64,000 nucleotides of DNA from Paraconiothyrium sp. Pb-2020 (GCA_022419385.1 JAJUBI010000001.1:4278001-4342000); one strand, 5' to 3'. Shown: positions 12,151 through 24,498, counted from the stretch's first letter. Notes: generated by a model not told the origin, from the letters alone. A program made the numbers and translations.

Positions 12151-12592
12151 GTCAGGTTTGGTCTGGTCGGCCACAGGGGAGTATTCGAGGATGGGGGAAG
12201 AAACATGAACACCAAAGATATTGTGAATACAAGTATGACGTCCGCACCTAATAATGGTCGGACTAGTCACCTCTAGACCACGTTTACTCCTTAATTATCA
12301 CTATACCTGCCTCCTATGTTGCCCCAGCCGAACTGCTCCTACTCAAGTTTGGAGGGCGGGCTTTGACACCGACAGAGCTGAGGTGTGTGCCCAACGTGAC
12401 CGACTGGATGAGCGGCGCCGTCCGGCGCGCTGGTTTCGAAGTACCTGTTGGTGCCTTCGTCTTACCGAGTTGTAGCATGAGGACTTCATGTGTAGCAGTC
12501 TGAGCCCAGCTGTTGAACTGCTTCACCGCACCTTGAACCCTAGACACTTATCAGTCTCGCGCGTCTTCCATCAATTTTGCATCAAGCACAAC
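12151..12592. other. Convergent intergenic, possible extra exon of the BYS1-like gene
   Basis: Most of this gap looks non-coding. On the minus strand a GTAAGT donor overlaps the stop of the BYS1-like gene, and a TAG acceptor near 12538 opens a frame down to 12314. That would extend the upstream protein by about 75 residues of low-complexity tail. I do not call it as coding. Confidence 0.35.
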
Positions 12593-13601
12593 TTACACTG
12601 CATCCCCTTCCGCCGCGCAGAGATCCAGCCTCATGTCCCCCTTATACTCCTTCGCACACGTAAAACTCGATTCCTGCGGCCTCGTTCTATCAAATGTATA
12701 TATCATGAAACACTTGCTCTTCCCATCGCAGTATATCGGCGGACAATTCTCGCCCTTCTCATCACCACTGAACGTGACAGCAACGCCACCAGCATAACCA
12801 GGGCACAGCTCGAGCTTTTTCTCGTGCTGGGCGTCTGTAGCGTCAAAATCTGTGACGGCTACATCCGGCTTACCGCAGTCTAGTAAACTGACGTCGTAGT
12901 ATAGCCTCTTGAATTTGTCCGTTGTTGCGGGGTTCTGATAAAGTGCATACTCGAATTGCGTGATCTCTTGGTCTGCCGTGTTGTTGGTGTTGGAAATCTT
13001 CATTGAGATAGCTTGACCAGCGAGTTTGTCTTCGTCCGGGCAGTAGGGTGGGGTTCCAGTGTACGCGCAGCCGCCGCTTGCGCGATAGGGCTCGGCATAG
13101 TTGCCGTGTGAAGGTATCTCGTGGTAGATGGCGTCGTCGGGAGTGCCCCAGCCTGCGTCTGCATTGCGGGATCTGTGGAAAATGAGTGTTTGCATGCTTT
13201 TAAGGTTGGAGAAGAGAATTGACTCACCCCCCTAGATAATGAGCGCCAACGGATACGAGATAGACATTGTGAGGGCACCAGTTGTAGATTATGACGTTTC
13301 CGAAATTCGAGCCGTCGTCTGGCACTTTAAGGTTGTCGATCTTAGGCTGTGGAGGCGTCCCTGTCGCGCGGGTCGGTAATGATGGAGAAAGCGTAGAGTG
13401 TGCCAATGGAACAATGTCTTTCAACGAGTGTGGCGCACTGGCGATCATTGGTGGTAAAATGCCGGTGGTGACTTTTGATACAGAGCTTATTGCTTTTGAA
13501 GATATCACTGACACTTCGGTCGTTGCTGAGGATACTCGAACAAGGGTGTTACAAAGCGTCAACAACCGAAGGAGAAGCGTACGCGTGTTAGGTGTTCGCA
13601 T
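12593..13601 (-). CDS. Secreted BYS1-domain (thaumatin-like) protein
   Basis: Exons 13228-13601 and 12593-13172 with a 55 nt intron give 317 aa. The ATG at 13601 starts a signal peptide (MRTPNTRTLLLRLLTLC...). After a Ser/Thr/Pro-rich stretch comes GNVIIYNWCPHNVYLVSVG, the hallmark opening of the fungal BYS1 family. The second half has about eight cysteines (GGCAYTG, PPYCPDED, LLDCGKPD, LELCPGY, NCPPIYC, SKCF, FTCAKEY, LDLC), consistent with a disulfide-rich extracellular fold. BYS1 proteins were first described as yeast-phase-specific in Blastomyces; their biochemical role is not established. Alternative splicing of a GTAAGT that overlaps the TAA stop could add a tail. Confidence 0.78.
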
Positions 13602-13884
13602 GGTTTTGATATGTGAGGGGTTTGATGCAATGTTTTCGTGTGTAGGATCAAGGGTAGAGACAGTAATTTGATATACGAGAGGAAGGAGACAAACTGTACA
13701 AAAGCAAGGCACAGCGTTTTTTTTGTATCTTGCTGTCATGATCGAATCAGACTCATTACAAGACCTTCACCGAAGGAGACTCATTCTGTATAAACAGTTT
13801 TTGCAGATGTGTGACTGTAACAAGGAGACACCACAAAACAGTGACTGATCAGTAGCGATACGTACCGACGCCATCATGACCACC

Positions 13885-14433
13885 TTAACACTTCAGAATA
13901 GCACTCTTAGCAGGCTTCAACTGCCCTGTACTGCCGTCCGCAGGGGCTATACAACTGCCCGCACCCATGTTCCCGATCGGTCCAAGCCTACCCATCCGCG
14001 TACCACCACATCCAGTCTGTGGATACAATTCGAGGTAGCATGCCGAGCCCATTCCGCTTGCACCGGTAATCTTGAGGGAGTTCGCCTGGCGTATCTGCGC
14101 TTCGCCGACACCGGGAAAGTATTGGCAGCTGTTGGTGCCGAAGTCGAGGTGGCCTTTATCTGCGTGGCCGGCTTGATCTTCGAAATCTTAGTCTTTGTCG
14201 CATCTCAATGAGTAACAGAAGGTTAGCAAGATTGAACGCACCGGTTGGGCTGCAATTTGTTTGCCAGGTGTAGTAGTCAAGACCAAGGCTGGGAGCACGA
14301 GCTTCGAGTGCCTCAGAAGTGGGCATAGCATTAATATTGGCTGCTAGCATGAGCACTGTAGGTACCAGCTACTCCAAAATCAGTCATGATTTCCCAATCT
14401 CCTTTTCAAACATACAGAAACGAGAGAAACCAT
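13885..14433 (-). CDS. Small secreted cysteine-rich protein (effector-like)
   Basis: Three exons, 14416-14433 (18 nt), 14242-14368 and 13885-14186, give 148 aa. No single open frame covers the gene; it was assembled from a GTATGT donor, a GTGCGT donor with a CTAAC branch site, and matching phases. Residues 1-20 form a signal peptide (MVSLVSLVPTVLMLAANINA), and an EALEAR site at 25-30 could be a processing site. The mature part has six cysteines, at 45, 69, 98, 108, 127 and the very last residue 148, with Gly-rich spacing (GASGMGSACYL, PQTGCGG). Six cysteines, small size and secretion match the definition of fungal effector candidates or secreted structural proteins. I recognise no family. It lies 284 bp downstream of the BYS1-like gene's start on the same strand. 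Confidence 0.7.
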
Positions 14434-15109
14434 GTTGGGGTCTCTGGGGAGGGTACTTTAGGGCGTTTGTTGATAATTCCGAAGGGATTTTGCCTTGCAG
14501 TACTTTCAAGCAGTATAGTTTCGATGCGATGGTAGTGTTAGCAATTCTCAATTTGCAGCTCTTCCCTTTTTCTTTGTTACTCTCGTGGTACTTATACTCA
14601 TACAAAGACCCCAGCCTTGTGCCCTCCTCTTTCGCCCTTCACAGGATCGCGCGAATGGCTCATTGAAGCTTACGATTATCACGACCCTGATCCATCTCTA
14701 GCGCACAACGACATGAGTGGAGAGCGTGAGGCTCGCCCCCAGATTTCCTAAACCGTTCGGCTTAGGTATGCCGATACCTTTTCAGTCTTACAGGTGCTCA
14801 GCCCTCGCTGCAAACGGCTGCATGCAGCGAGGCGCGGCGAAAATTCTGTCTGACTGGAATAGCAGCCCCGACGATATGTGGCTTCATTGGTTCTTTTCAC
14901 ACTGTATTTGCAAGGGTATACGCTTGTTCAGCTGCGTGTTTGATGCTGGTAGACGAATTTGATGAGTGATACTTTAGGTACCTTGTGAAAGCGAAGACGC
15001 ATATACTAATCTGATGTTACTCACAAAAACTGCACACTATGAGTAACACAAGATTTGCGACTGGACTCATACCTTGCATATCACACTAAGCGTATCAGCC
15101 TTCTGACTC
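14434..15109. other. Intergenic, nothing seen
   Basis: The 676 bp between the secreted protein's start and the transporter's stop has only short incoherent frames. It presumably holds the promoter of the secreted cysteine-rich gene and the transporter's 3' UTR. Confidence 0.45.
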
Positions 15110-17036
15110 TTATTCCCTCTTCATGCCAACCCTGCCAATGCCCCTCAAACCCCAACTGAACAGCAAAGCTGTGCCTACACTACCGGCAAACGTATACCAA
15201 AAAGCAGCCCTGTATCCTTCCATGAGTGCTTGAGGGCTCTGTTTGTCGGCCCATCCACTGTTCTCCGTAACACTGGCGGCAATTAGGCCGCTCGTCGCAA
15301 GCCCTACGCTTTTACCTATCTGTGCAATCGTATTGAAGACACCACCTGCTAAGGCTTGTGTCTTCGCTGGAAATACGGATGTAATGACCAGATTCGAGAC
15401 GGTGAATAAGGCGTCGGCGCCGATGGGGGATAGCGCCACAGCAGGGAATGCACACGCCCAGTACGTCCTGCAACAAAATGTCAGTGCTTGTCTCAAACAA
15501 GGGATTGATGTTACTGTGCTTGCACGCAGCTGAGCGAAGTGAAGACCTTTGCTTCTGCGTAGTGGATATTCGGTGCAGGGCGCTTACCATTCAGGCTGTA
15601 TAATGCACAGAAGGAGTGCACCTATCGCGGTCATCGCCACTCCGAATACAACAGCCCAGTCCGCACGGACTTTGTGCGCCAGAAGACCCATGATAACATT
15701 CGCTAGAGCTCCGGTGAAAGGCTCGGGTAGGAAGCGAACTGATGTCTGTATAGCAGAAAGTTCCTGTACATCTTGGAAGAAGAGCGTCAGGAACGACTCG
15801 ATAGCGTTGAATACACCCCAAGTCATGAAGACGCCGATGCAGACGGTCGTGAAGATCCGGTTGCGCCACAAGGAGTTCGGAATGACGGCAGGTCTGCCCA
15901 GTCGCTCTTGCCGGCCAACCCAGAATATGAAGGTGGGAATTAGAGCAAGTGATACTACGAGCGTCGAGAGCGTGGCAGGCTGTTTGATACTCGATCCGCT
16001 GTCGCTGATCAAACTACGCGAGTGAGCAGGAATTGACAGAAGATAGGATGACTTGATCTTACGCAAACGCGTATGAGAGCATCCCCAACGATGCAGCTCC
16101 GATCGCAATGCCAACCCAGTCGATCTCTGTACGTAGACGCATCCAAACATCCTTTTGCACCGCATCAACTTTAGGTAAGCCGAAGAGACCTATCACGAAG
16201 ATGATAGTGTTGATAATCGCTGCAATGTGAAAGCCCCATCTCCAGCCGATGGTGTTTGAGAGGACACCTCCAAGGGTAAGGCCTACAGAAAATCCGATGG
16301 GCTGACCTCCACCCATCGAGGCAAAAGCGACTAGAGGCGCGGAGGAGAAGTTAGCATGAGCCAGAGAACCAGGAAAGCGACGTGGTTGTGTTTAGGAAAT
16401 GGCTAGTCAAGCAGCGATACATACCATTTCTACTTTTGCCTTCAGGGAAAGTACTCGTGATGATGCTGACGGCGGAAGGTAGGCAGAAACTGATTGCCAC
16501 CCCGGCCAAAGCACGAAATACGATGAGCTGCGTCGAGGTTTGGGCGAGACCGCAAGCTAAGGTAAAGGCAGATTGCAATACGCAGCCCGTGAGGTACATC
16601 GGCCTGCTGCCAACAACATCGGCCACAGAACCGAGCAACAGCAGAGTGCAACCGCAAGCGAGCGCATAGATGGAAATTGGCCTTTCCATTTAGTACTTAG
16701 AGTTCTTCTTACGAGGCTCAACAGATGTGCTCACCACAAGAGTAGACTGGGCGGGATTTCCAGCTCCGCCGCCATGGTCGGCAGACCCACGGTGACCAAT
16801 CCAGCCAGAAGCGTGCTGATCATAGTCACGCATACCACCGTGACTAACACAATGGCTGTGGTACCCTTCGTCGGTGTTTGTAATGCTGTTGAAGGGACAG
16901 AGTTGATGGGCTGAAGATCATCTAATCCTAGCGGTGTGTCATTTCCTTTCGTGTGCACACTTGAAGGTTGTGTAGGGCTTATGGGCGTAGACGCGGCATA
17001 GGGTTCCAACTCGATCGAAGTGCTGGAGCGCGACAT
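15110..17036 (-). CDS. MFS transporter, DHA2 drug:H+ antiporter-like
   Basis: Five exons: 16735-17036, 16425-16681, 16063-16330, 15588-16013, 15110-15467; 536 aa. A hydrophilic 60-residue N-terminus precedes the membrane part. Visible signatures are the motif A-like GSVADVVGSRPMYLTG loop, an arginine in TM4 (VFRALAGVAISFCLP), and the glycine-rich antiporter-type stretch GGGQPIGFSVGLTLGG ahead of GWRWGFHIAAIIN. The length and helix count suit the 14-helix DHA2 branch, which includes aminotriazole and multidrug exporters such as ATR1. Substrate cannot be read from sequence. It sits between the six-cysteine protein and the AA9 gene, all on the same strand. Confidence 0.88.
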
Positions 17037-17531
17037 TCTGCGAGATGGGTACTTAGATATGCCAGGAGGTGTGCAGTCGATGGCTTAGGGACGTAGTGAG
17101 GTCCATCTTATCAAATTTGCTAAACGCGGAATAGCTCCGACAGGAAGCGCGAAGGAACGCACTCCGATACGTCGTGCATCGGGCGTTCTAACATCATTTT
17201 AGTTTGTTACTCTATCGTGTTTCGGCCAATTCTGCTGTTGCCGCTGTCACTGTGCATCCCACAAAGCCGTCTTCATGCGTGGTTATTTCATGCTGAACCT
17301 CATGTGCGATATCGGACCATGTGTAAAACCACGCAGCAAGGTACGAGTAAGCGAAAGCGTCATTGCACGACGATTTCCACACTAAGCTTAAGATGTTGAA
17401 TGTAAATGTATTAGGAGGATCAATCACGCGCTGCCGAGCTGTACCGCGCGGGCTGGGCTGTCAATGAGTGTGGTGGTGAGTCATTGTCATGAGAATGTTG
17501 CTCCCCGTCCCCAACCTCGCCACGTTATGCC
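17037..17531. other. Intergenic, nothing seen
   Basis: This 495 bp stretch separates the transporter's start from the AA9 stop. I see only overlapping short frames and no regulatory motif I would name. Confidence 0.45.
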
Positions 17532-18588
17532 TCACCTTTGCCAAACTTTGGGTTCCGGTGGTACAAACCCATCCAAGCTGCCCTTGAGCCCGTAATCATA
17601 GCTAGAGAAGTACACATCTGCTTCAACTGTAAGCGGAAAATTTTTTCCTTCATAGCACAATCTTCGGTCACAAACGAAAAGACATACCGTTCTGTCCTCT
17701 AGTATACACGCCCGGAATTTCAATCTTATACTCTTGACCTGGCTGTGCACCTGCCTCGTCATTTGCGATCTCCACATGTGCGCAGTTGACGTAGAACTGT
17801 GCATCCTCAGGATTGGGGAATATATGTTCCCAACGAACAAGATATTGTCCCGGAGGCGTGGTGGCCGGGATAGTAAAGTTCCACTGTGCAATGTTGTACC
17901 ATCAGCGTCGCTCACATAACACAGTAAGATTTAGGCATAGCGAGGAACTTACGCTTGTCGACCTAAATGTGCCCCACAACGCCTTCAGAGAATCATAGTA
18001 CGGCTTGTTAGCCGGGTCGTCGAAGTCTACGCTTTGCGAGGTACGTCCCGCAGTTTGGTGAATCTTGTACCAGCCGCCTAATGCAGCCGTGTTAGCATCT
18101 TTTGCAATCAGACAATTGCCCTTGCACGCCTCCACCTTGCAATCAATGATCGAGCGTACCTTCACCCTGATACTCATCTAACCCTCCATGATCCACCTTG
18201 CTCAACCACGCACTCGCAAACCCCGGATGATACATACTTGGCGGAGTCGTCAGTCCCACACCCACGAAGAACCCTACCTGATCCCCCGCCTTCACAGTCG
18301 CAACTTTAGGGTGCGACCACCCGACCGAGGCATTGCGACCACAGATAAGATCCGGAGAGTCAGGGTCGGTATTAGGGTCGTAGATCTGGCTGGAGGGATT
18401 GGAGGCGACCGGCGAGACTTCGCGGACGTATTCGAAGGAGTTGGTGATTTGGTGGTTGAAGATGAAGGTGCTAGTGACCCCTTGCGGTGAGGGGTTAGTG
18501 TAGGGACGGGCGGGAGATGAAGACGGAAGCACGCACAGTGGGCATAGGCAAGTGAAGCGTTAAGAAGCAGGAGCGTGAAAGCTTTCAT
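17532..18588 (-). CDS. AA9 lytic polysaccharide monooxygenase
   Basis: Five exons: 18537-18588, 18160-18480, 17953-18077, 17688-17883, 17532-17626; 262 aa. The 16-residue signal peptide (MKAFTLLLLNASLAYA) is followed directly by His17, which becomes the N-terminal copper-brace histidine of the mature enzyme. His102 in MYHPGFASAW is the likely second copper ligand and the Tyr of QFYVNCAHVEI the axial residue. ICGRNA and the disulfide pair C64 with the Cys of VNCAH are also typical. AA9 enzymes oxidatively cleave cellulose and related beta-glucans using O2 or H2O2. There is no carbohydrate-binding module; the protein ends soon after the catalytic domain. It points to plant or other polysaccharide breakdown. 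Confidence 0.93.
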
Positions 18589-19362
18589 GGCGTCTCGAGA
18601 TCTGCGCATTATGCACGCTGGAGCGATCGTGTTATGCACACTCGAGGTTTCCGAGCAATATATACAAAGGCTTCACTTGAAAGCCGACCTACTTTTTAGA
18701 CTACCATTTCCTAAATGTAGGTATCATTGCAGATACTTTGCTTGTCGGCAATTGGTGCAAAAAGTACACACCAATGGCTACGATCCTTCGCAATGTCTTA
18801 CCTATGTTACAACAGTTACTTTACGTTGTGCCTAAGCTACCGTGAGACATTAATCTAAGCGGATACTCGAGTGCGTTCCTTATGTGGAAGCTGTAGAGGC
18901 ATGGTGGAAAGACATTGCGTTCCTATAGGCGCACCCACCAATTAGCCTGAACTAAAGCTCTTGGACTTCAGTTATTATAGTGCGGACTATACAACGCACG
19001 ATTTACAGGGATGTGGAACGGGATAGGATAGAGACGGAAATCTAGTAGTTCATTCGTTAAGGGGACTATATGCTGATCGTTTCGTTCTGTGGTATCGTGA
19101 GGAGATGCGGAGAATCGATGCGTTACCCAAGCAACGCCTAATGGTGGTAACACCCAAACCCGAGCTGACTAAAGAAAGTGAATGTGATGTGCGCCGATTC
19201 CGCCTGGTCCCATGCTGCCGTCTTGCTGCCTCCTGACACCATGCCTATGCAATGACCCCTGGTCGACGGTACCCTAATTCTATGTCGTTAATTCTTGGCG
19301 ATGGAAATTCTTCTCTTCTCTTCCCGTGGTGAAATCGTCTTTGATATCAAAATATCTTCGTA
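18589..19362. other. Upstream region of the AA9 gene
   Basis: The gap runs from the AA9 start to the 3' end of the next minus-strand gene. AT-richer tracts occur around 18700-18980. No gene, RNA or repeat was recognised. Confidence 0.45.
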
Positions 19363-21135
19363 CTAGGCTTTACCTTCGATAACACTACCGGACCCAACAC
19401 TACCACCAAGATCCCAGTAGTTACGTCCGCTGCCACCGGAGCGTTTGCTCTTCTTGGTGCTTTGGCTCGTCACTGACGAGCTGCTCTTGAGTACTTGATT
19501 ACGGAGCGACGGGGCCTGATGGTAGTACGTCTTAAAAGTAGCACCTTCTCGCTTCTTCGATCGTGAGCTAGTAGGTAGCGGTTCTCTCGACCGACTGACT
19601 AAAGGGTGATTCTGGCGAATGATGGCTGCTCTCCTCGCACTCGCCTGAGGGTCTTCTGCCTCTTCACCAGCGGTTGGCGCACTCGAGCCTCTCCGTGTCT
19701 GCGAAGAGATGCTCGGCCGCCGCGAGGAAAATCGCTTCAAGAGGAAGTTGAAGACCATCTTGACATCGAGCTCGCGTTCCCAATACTCTTGCTCGCGTGC
19801 GACTTCCTCAGCGTGGTTTATGGGTGCGGGAGCTGGGCGAGGGGCCCGGAAGGGATCCAAAGGGTCAACCGACTCAGGTTCTTCCTCGATCCCCCAGAGG
19901 GATGCTTCACTGTATGCATTAGTTGTCCGGGGAAAGTCGAGCAAAGTGCGCCGAAGTCGGCAGGGGAGCCGAGTGTCCGAAGTAGTCAGGTTCGAAGCTG
20001 TCGACTCGGAGGCCAAACCAGTAGAAGGTGGTCGGGCAGAAAGACCTGCATACTCTGGCGTGTCCTGGCATTGAGATAAGTAGAAAGGCACCGGGATGCT
20101 CAGAGAGCTGATGCACCTATCCCAAGCTCACGCGCTACTCTTTCAAGAAGTCGATGCTGCCCCATCATCAGGTATTCCTTCTGTGTTCATGGCTCGTAGT
20201 GTGGCATCGATGGAGGGTCTCGTTTCGGGTATTTGAGCAGGCACTGTGGCAGCTTCGTCAAGCGATTCCCCAAAGATGACAGATAGCGTATCCTCATCAA
20301 TGCCCATCAAGTCACGTATTACTCTTCTTGTTAGGCGTTGCCAAAAGGACATGTTCTCTGAATTTTCATCAGATCCCTCACTTTGACCATCCGATACTGA
20401 TTTCGCAACGTGCGATGCGGTGTTCTTAGGGGCGCAGTGAGCGCTGTCTGTCCGACTGCGAGCAGCACTCACGATGCTCATTCTTCGTCTACGTCGGGTC
20501 TCCCTCTCGATCTCTTCGAGGAGCGCTTTGCTCTGCTCGAGGCGCCACTGTTCTATTCGCTGCCGCCTCTCCTGTTCCTGAGTAAGTTCTTCCGTCTCCT
20601 CCAGAGCATCAAGTCGTCGTTGCACACTTGAGCGTCGTCGAGCCTGACGTCTCCGCGGCGCTTGTTTTTCAAACTGCCACATATGCTCTGCCACATCGGC
20701 ATCAGGCTGAAATGTGCCTAAGCCATCATGTGTAGGCAGAACGGTGTCGCCACTCTGCTGTAACCTGCTCGACGGCCCTGCATACTCAGATGGTTCATGG
20801 AAAGCGTGCAGGCCGTCGTCCAAGCTGTCTAAATCCTCTCCCTCTTCAGTGCCCTGGCAAGTAACATCATCGTCATCTTGCGAGCGTGCGGCGGTATCAA
20901 GGGAGCCAAAGTCGCTGAGGCGCGACAGGCCGGCTGTGCGCGGTGTTCGTTCGGTCGAGGTCGTATGCGTGCGTGCAGTAGTGGAAGGCGCTCCCGGCGA
21001 GAATAGGACCCATTCTTCCGACGCTTCGAGCGCCCTCTTCCGTTGCGGCGAGGAGGTGGTGCCGACCTCGGCCGGTGGTTCGTGATACGAGATCTGGCGC
21101 GAGGACTGCGGTCGATGCTGCTGGCGAAAAGCCAT
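19363..21135 (-). CDS. Unknown conserved-looking protein with apparent frame disruption
   Basis: The first frame (21135 down to about 20143) starts MAFRQQHRPQSSRQISYHEP, has an EEWVLFSP motif, an Arg/Glu-rich coiled coil and SFWQRLTRRVIRDLMGID, and would stop at 20143. The second frame (20091-19363) carries REQEYWERELDVKMVFNFL and a basic Ser-rich tail. The sequence between them reads like protein in other frames: KEYLMMGQHRLLERVARELG after a possible AG acceptor at 20186, then VHQLSEHPGAF one frame over. One 80 nt intron from GTAGCG to CCAG would restore a single frame but would delete that block. So either this is one gene with an unusual intron or a gene with two small indels. Function unknown; no membrane segment or catalytic motif seen. 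Confidence 0.55.
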
Positions 21136-22449
21136 GGTTATGTCGTCCTACGTGGATCTATCTCGATTCCGGAGTATGCAACGGTAGTGTGAGCCGACTC
21201 CTAGAAACGAAGGCGTGTTGGATACTGGTCCCCTAAAGCGGGGAACTGACCCAAGGGAGACGCGCGATAGTACGAGAAAGGCGCGAGGCTTGGGCGGTCG
21301 GGGGGTAGAGGAAATTTATCGTATTATGGTCGCATGTCTTGTCGTGTGCTGTCTATGCGTCCAGCGGTCAAAAGTAGGCCGTGGCAGCCCTGCCGGGGCG
21401 GGTGATATGTATGTAGCTCAAGATGTCATACGTTCACCGCTAACGCGCAATAGGGCGATCGCGTTTCAGGCGCTTGGGTCAGAAGACTAGCTGCCCGCGG
21501 AAACAAAGGTGGAGCAACGTGTCGACGTGCAAGTTGCGCAGGCAAGATGGAGTCGTGACACAATGCGTGCAGAGGCCAGAGTACTGCTGAGTCTTGTAAG
21601 ATTACGAGGTCGCTCAACAACGCATGCAAGGGGCCATGGCCGGGCTGATAAGGCAGATAGCTCCTTGTTCGTCAGAGGGGTGGGCTGCACTTCGCCTTGG
21701 CCGCAGGCCCTACACACCACTCGGGTACTTTCGCCATCCTTCTGATTATGATGAAGTGAGCATAGATGGATTTTCCCCTGCCAGGCCCGAGACTGCTCCG
21801 TGAGTAATCGCTGAGCATTCCTTTTTCTAATCGTACAGCAACTGCGCCGACTCTTCGGCAGCACTAAAGACGGCGGTAGATCAGCACCAGGTGCAGTGTG
21901 GGAGAGGCCCCGACAGGCCGCCGGTATGGACATTGTAGCACGCCATGTTGTAAAAAGCACGCAAACAGCTCTGAGCACTCCTACTCGTGGGCACCGCTCG
22001 GTAGACGACGTGGCATCGACGTAAGGTCCACGTTAGGTCATTGCAGCATATTGGGGACTTAAGGCGACAGACCAAGCTGATATCAGCCTCGAGTCCTGCG
22101 AATCTCGCCCACCTGCCGTGGAACATCGGGCTTCAGCCAGCCATGCACAAACATCTGCTGCGGAATGTATGGATGGCACTCCTCTAGCTATCTATCTCGT
22201 AAAGCTCACCGCGTTTTCACGCAGCAGCTGTCGGCGAAGCAATATGACACAGGTACAAAGTTCAACTTGCAGTGGTATCGTCCTTCGAATGCAAGTTCCC
22301 TTCCAAATCCCAGGCGAAGCCGACCAACGCCTTCAAGAAACGAAGTTCCAAACCTGAACGCCCTGTTCGCAAAATGAATGGCTCCTAACAAGTAATGCCC
22401 TAACAAGAATCATGGTCGTCGTCTATCGTCACGTATCGTACCGCGTTGT
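21136..22449. other. 1.3 kb gene-free stretch
   Basis: Frames are short, overlapping and on both strands. I found no splice-compatible gene, RNA or recognisable transposon. It holds the promoter of the unknown gene at 19363-21135 and the 3' flank of the VPS62-like gene. Confidence 0.45.
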
Positions 22450-24498
22450 TCATGCAATGTCTTTCACGCCGAAGCGGTGCATATCTTCCTCGCTCATCTC
22501 TTCACCACGCCCAACAAGTGGATATCGCTTAACGTGCGGACGCGCCTTCTTGTCGCCTATCCATTTCTTCAACACACATTCGCCATTGCCTTGACAAATC
22601 TCCTTCCTCCCCAGGTTCTTGAAGCGAGGACCGAGGGGGCCATTAACGTAGTGGTACTGCCCCAAGAACCTGTATTGTCGAGGGTCGCTGAGAGGGTAGA
22701 ACTTGTCGCCCCAATGACCCATGAAATAGAAGAAACCTAGAGGTGCTCGCGGGGTCAAGTTGGAACTCTTAAGATCGTCCCTCCTGTAGTCGTACGTGTA
22801 GGCATACAGATTCAACGTTGGATCCCAGAGCGGTCCACGATCAGTAACATCGTGGAGTATACCACCGGGTAAGATATACGGGTGAACACCGGAAGTAGCA
22901 TACATAGCGTGGGTGCCAGTGGCAGAGAAGCCGACAGGCTAATATTTACGTCAGAATCAAATGCTGTGGAGATGTGATTGAGCACTTACTCTCTTGCCGG
23001 ATTTTTCTACAGCATCCCAGGTGTATGCCTCGCCAAAGCTGTGTTCACTGAAGAACACTGCCTTAGGCACGCCATCTTGGAAGCGCACTGTGGTATGTTC
23101 CCAATCGCCCACATGATTTCCGAAGCGTACATTGAAGACGGAATTACCGAGATTGTAGCTGTAAAAGAAGAACCAGAAAGCGTCTACGACACCATTTTCC
23201 TTCGGCACCACGACGAGCGTTGCGGGTGCGTCGCTTCTGCCTCCAACAACTTTCTTCCCCCTCTTTTTCAGCGTCCGACGAAGTTCGGATTGCCAGGGCT
23301 CGTCATCGACGTCTACGAGCTCTTCGCCTTCGGGTGTATTAGTCGGTATGGCGGTGGGCGTGGGAACACGAGAATTGACAATCCCACTTGAGCGAATGCC
23401 ACCTCTTTCCTTGGTATCACCAATACCGACGTTCCACCAGCTAGAATTCTCGCCATCCTTATCTTCCTCGTAATGGCCGCCTGCCTCTGGGTCTTCATCG
23501 GGATCCGAATCATCCGGGGTGCCAGGAATATTACTTTTGCCTCCCAGCCATTCAGGATAGTCTTCGACGTTGTCATCACTTTGCAAATATACAAAGCGAC
23601 CCCACTTGTTGAGTTCGTGAAGGTTTTCGAGGGTAGGATGGTCATCGACGGCTTGGAGTGGGGTGTAATTTAGGTGCGGTGTAGTATGAAACAAATGCTC
23701 TTCAATGTCGCAAGGCCAATACTCTTCGCCGGAATACAAGTGAATGAGTGGTGCGTGATCCAGAACGTACTGCGGGACCTCCCGGTCCTTCAGTTCCTGT
23801 TCGGTCCAGTTCTTAGGAAGCGCTCTCGCGCTTTCCAGAAACTCGCTGAGGTCTACACTTGTCCGCTCCTTGTTGCTAGCCTTTGTCGGCTCGGATATAT
23901 TTGCGCCGCCTTCTGTCGTCCAATGTGCCTGGTTTAAGTGCGCTATTCCGCAAAGTCCGAACCAATTGCACACTCTCCTATCTAACCATGAGCGGGACGA
24001 GTTGACCCAACCCTTCTCGTCCAATTGTTCCGATGGCGGAGTGAGGCGTGGAAAGATGACATTTTGATATATCTGAGCATACGTGAACAATGCGAAGAAG
24101 GTTCCGGCAGCGGTAATTGCTGGCTTCCGGCCCTTCATCTGCGTATCCGTGTCGTTGTTAGCCCTGCCAACAGCAGCGACAGAGGGCGTCGGGTCTGGTC
24201 CGGATGATTGTTCATACGAAGGATGATCTATAGAGATATCGATCACCGAGGGTGAATATACGCCGGAATGGACCGGCGCGACGTTCGTGTGCTCGGCCTG
24301 GGAGTTGGAAGGAGAAAACACTAGCGGTGTCCATGTAGGGACAAGAGCAGAAGATATGGAGGAGACTTCGGACGAGGCGGGGAGGAGCGGCCGGAGAGGC
24401 ACCTGGACGGCGCCATGATGCAGGTAAGGTACGACGGGCACTGACAGGTTAGCTTCCAACCCAATTGAGTACTATGAACGACAAAGAACGAGTTGCAT
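22450..24498 (-). CDS. VPS62: VPS62-family protein (DUF946)
   Basis: Solid exons are 22990-24440 and 22450-22938, joined by a 51 nt intron with a GTAAGT donor. The start is tentative: ATG at 24498 with a 16 nt exon, a weak GTCGTT donor and a 42 nt intron containing GCTAAC. That model gives 651 aa. A single membrane helix (near residue 110, TFFALFTYAQIYQNVIF) precedes a long region ending in the VPS62 core: WFFFYSYNLG, FGNHVGDWEH, EHSFGEAYTW, ATSGVHPYI, GPLWDPTLN, FMGHWGDKFYP. Yeast VPS62 was found through vacuolar protein sorting defects; its molecular role is unclear. The N-terminus may instead come from another upstream exon. Confidence 0.82.

Noticed and set aside
15110..18588. Possible secondary-metabolite cluster around the MFS gene
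   Set aside because: No polyketide synthase, NRPS, terpene synthase or tailoring enzymes are present in the window.
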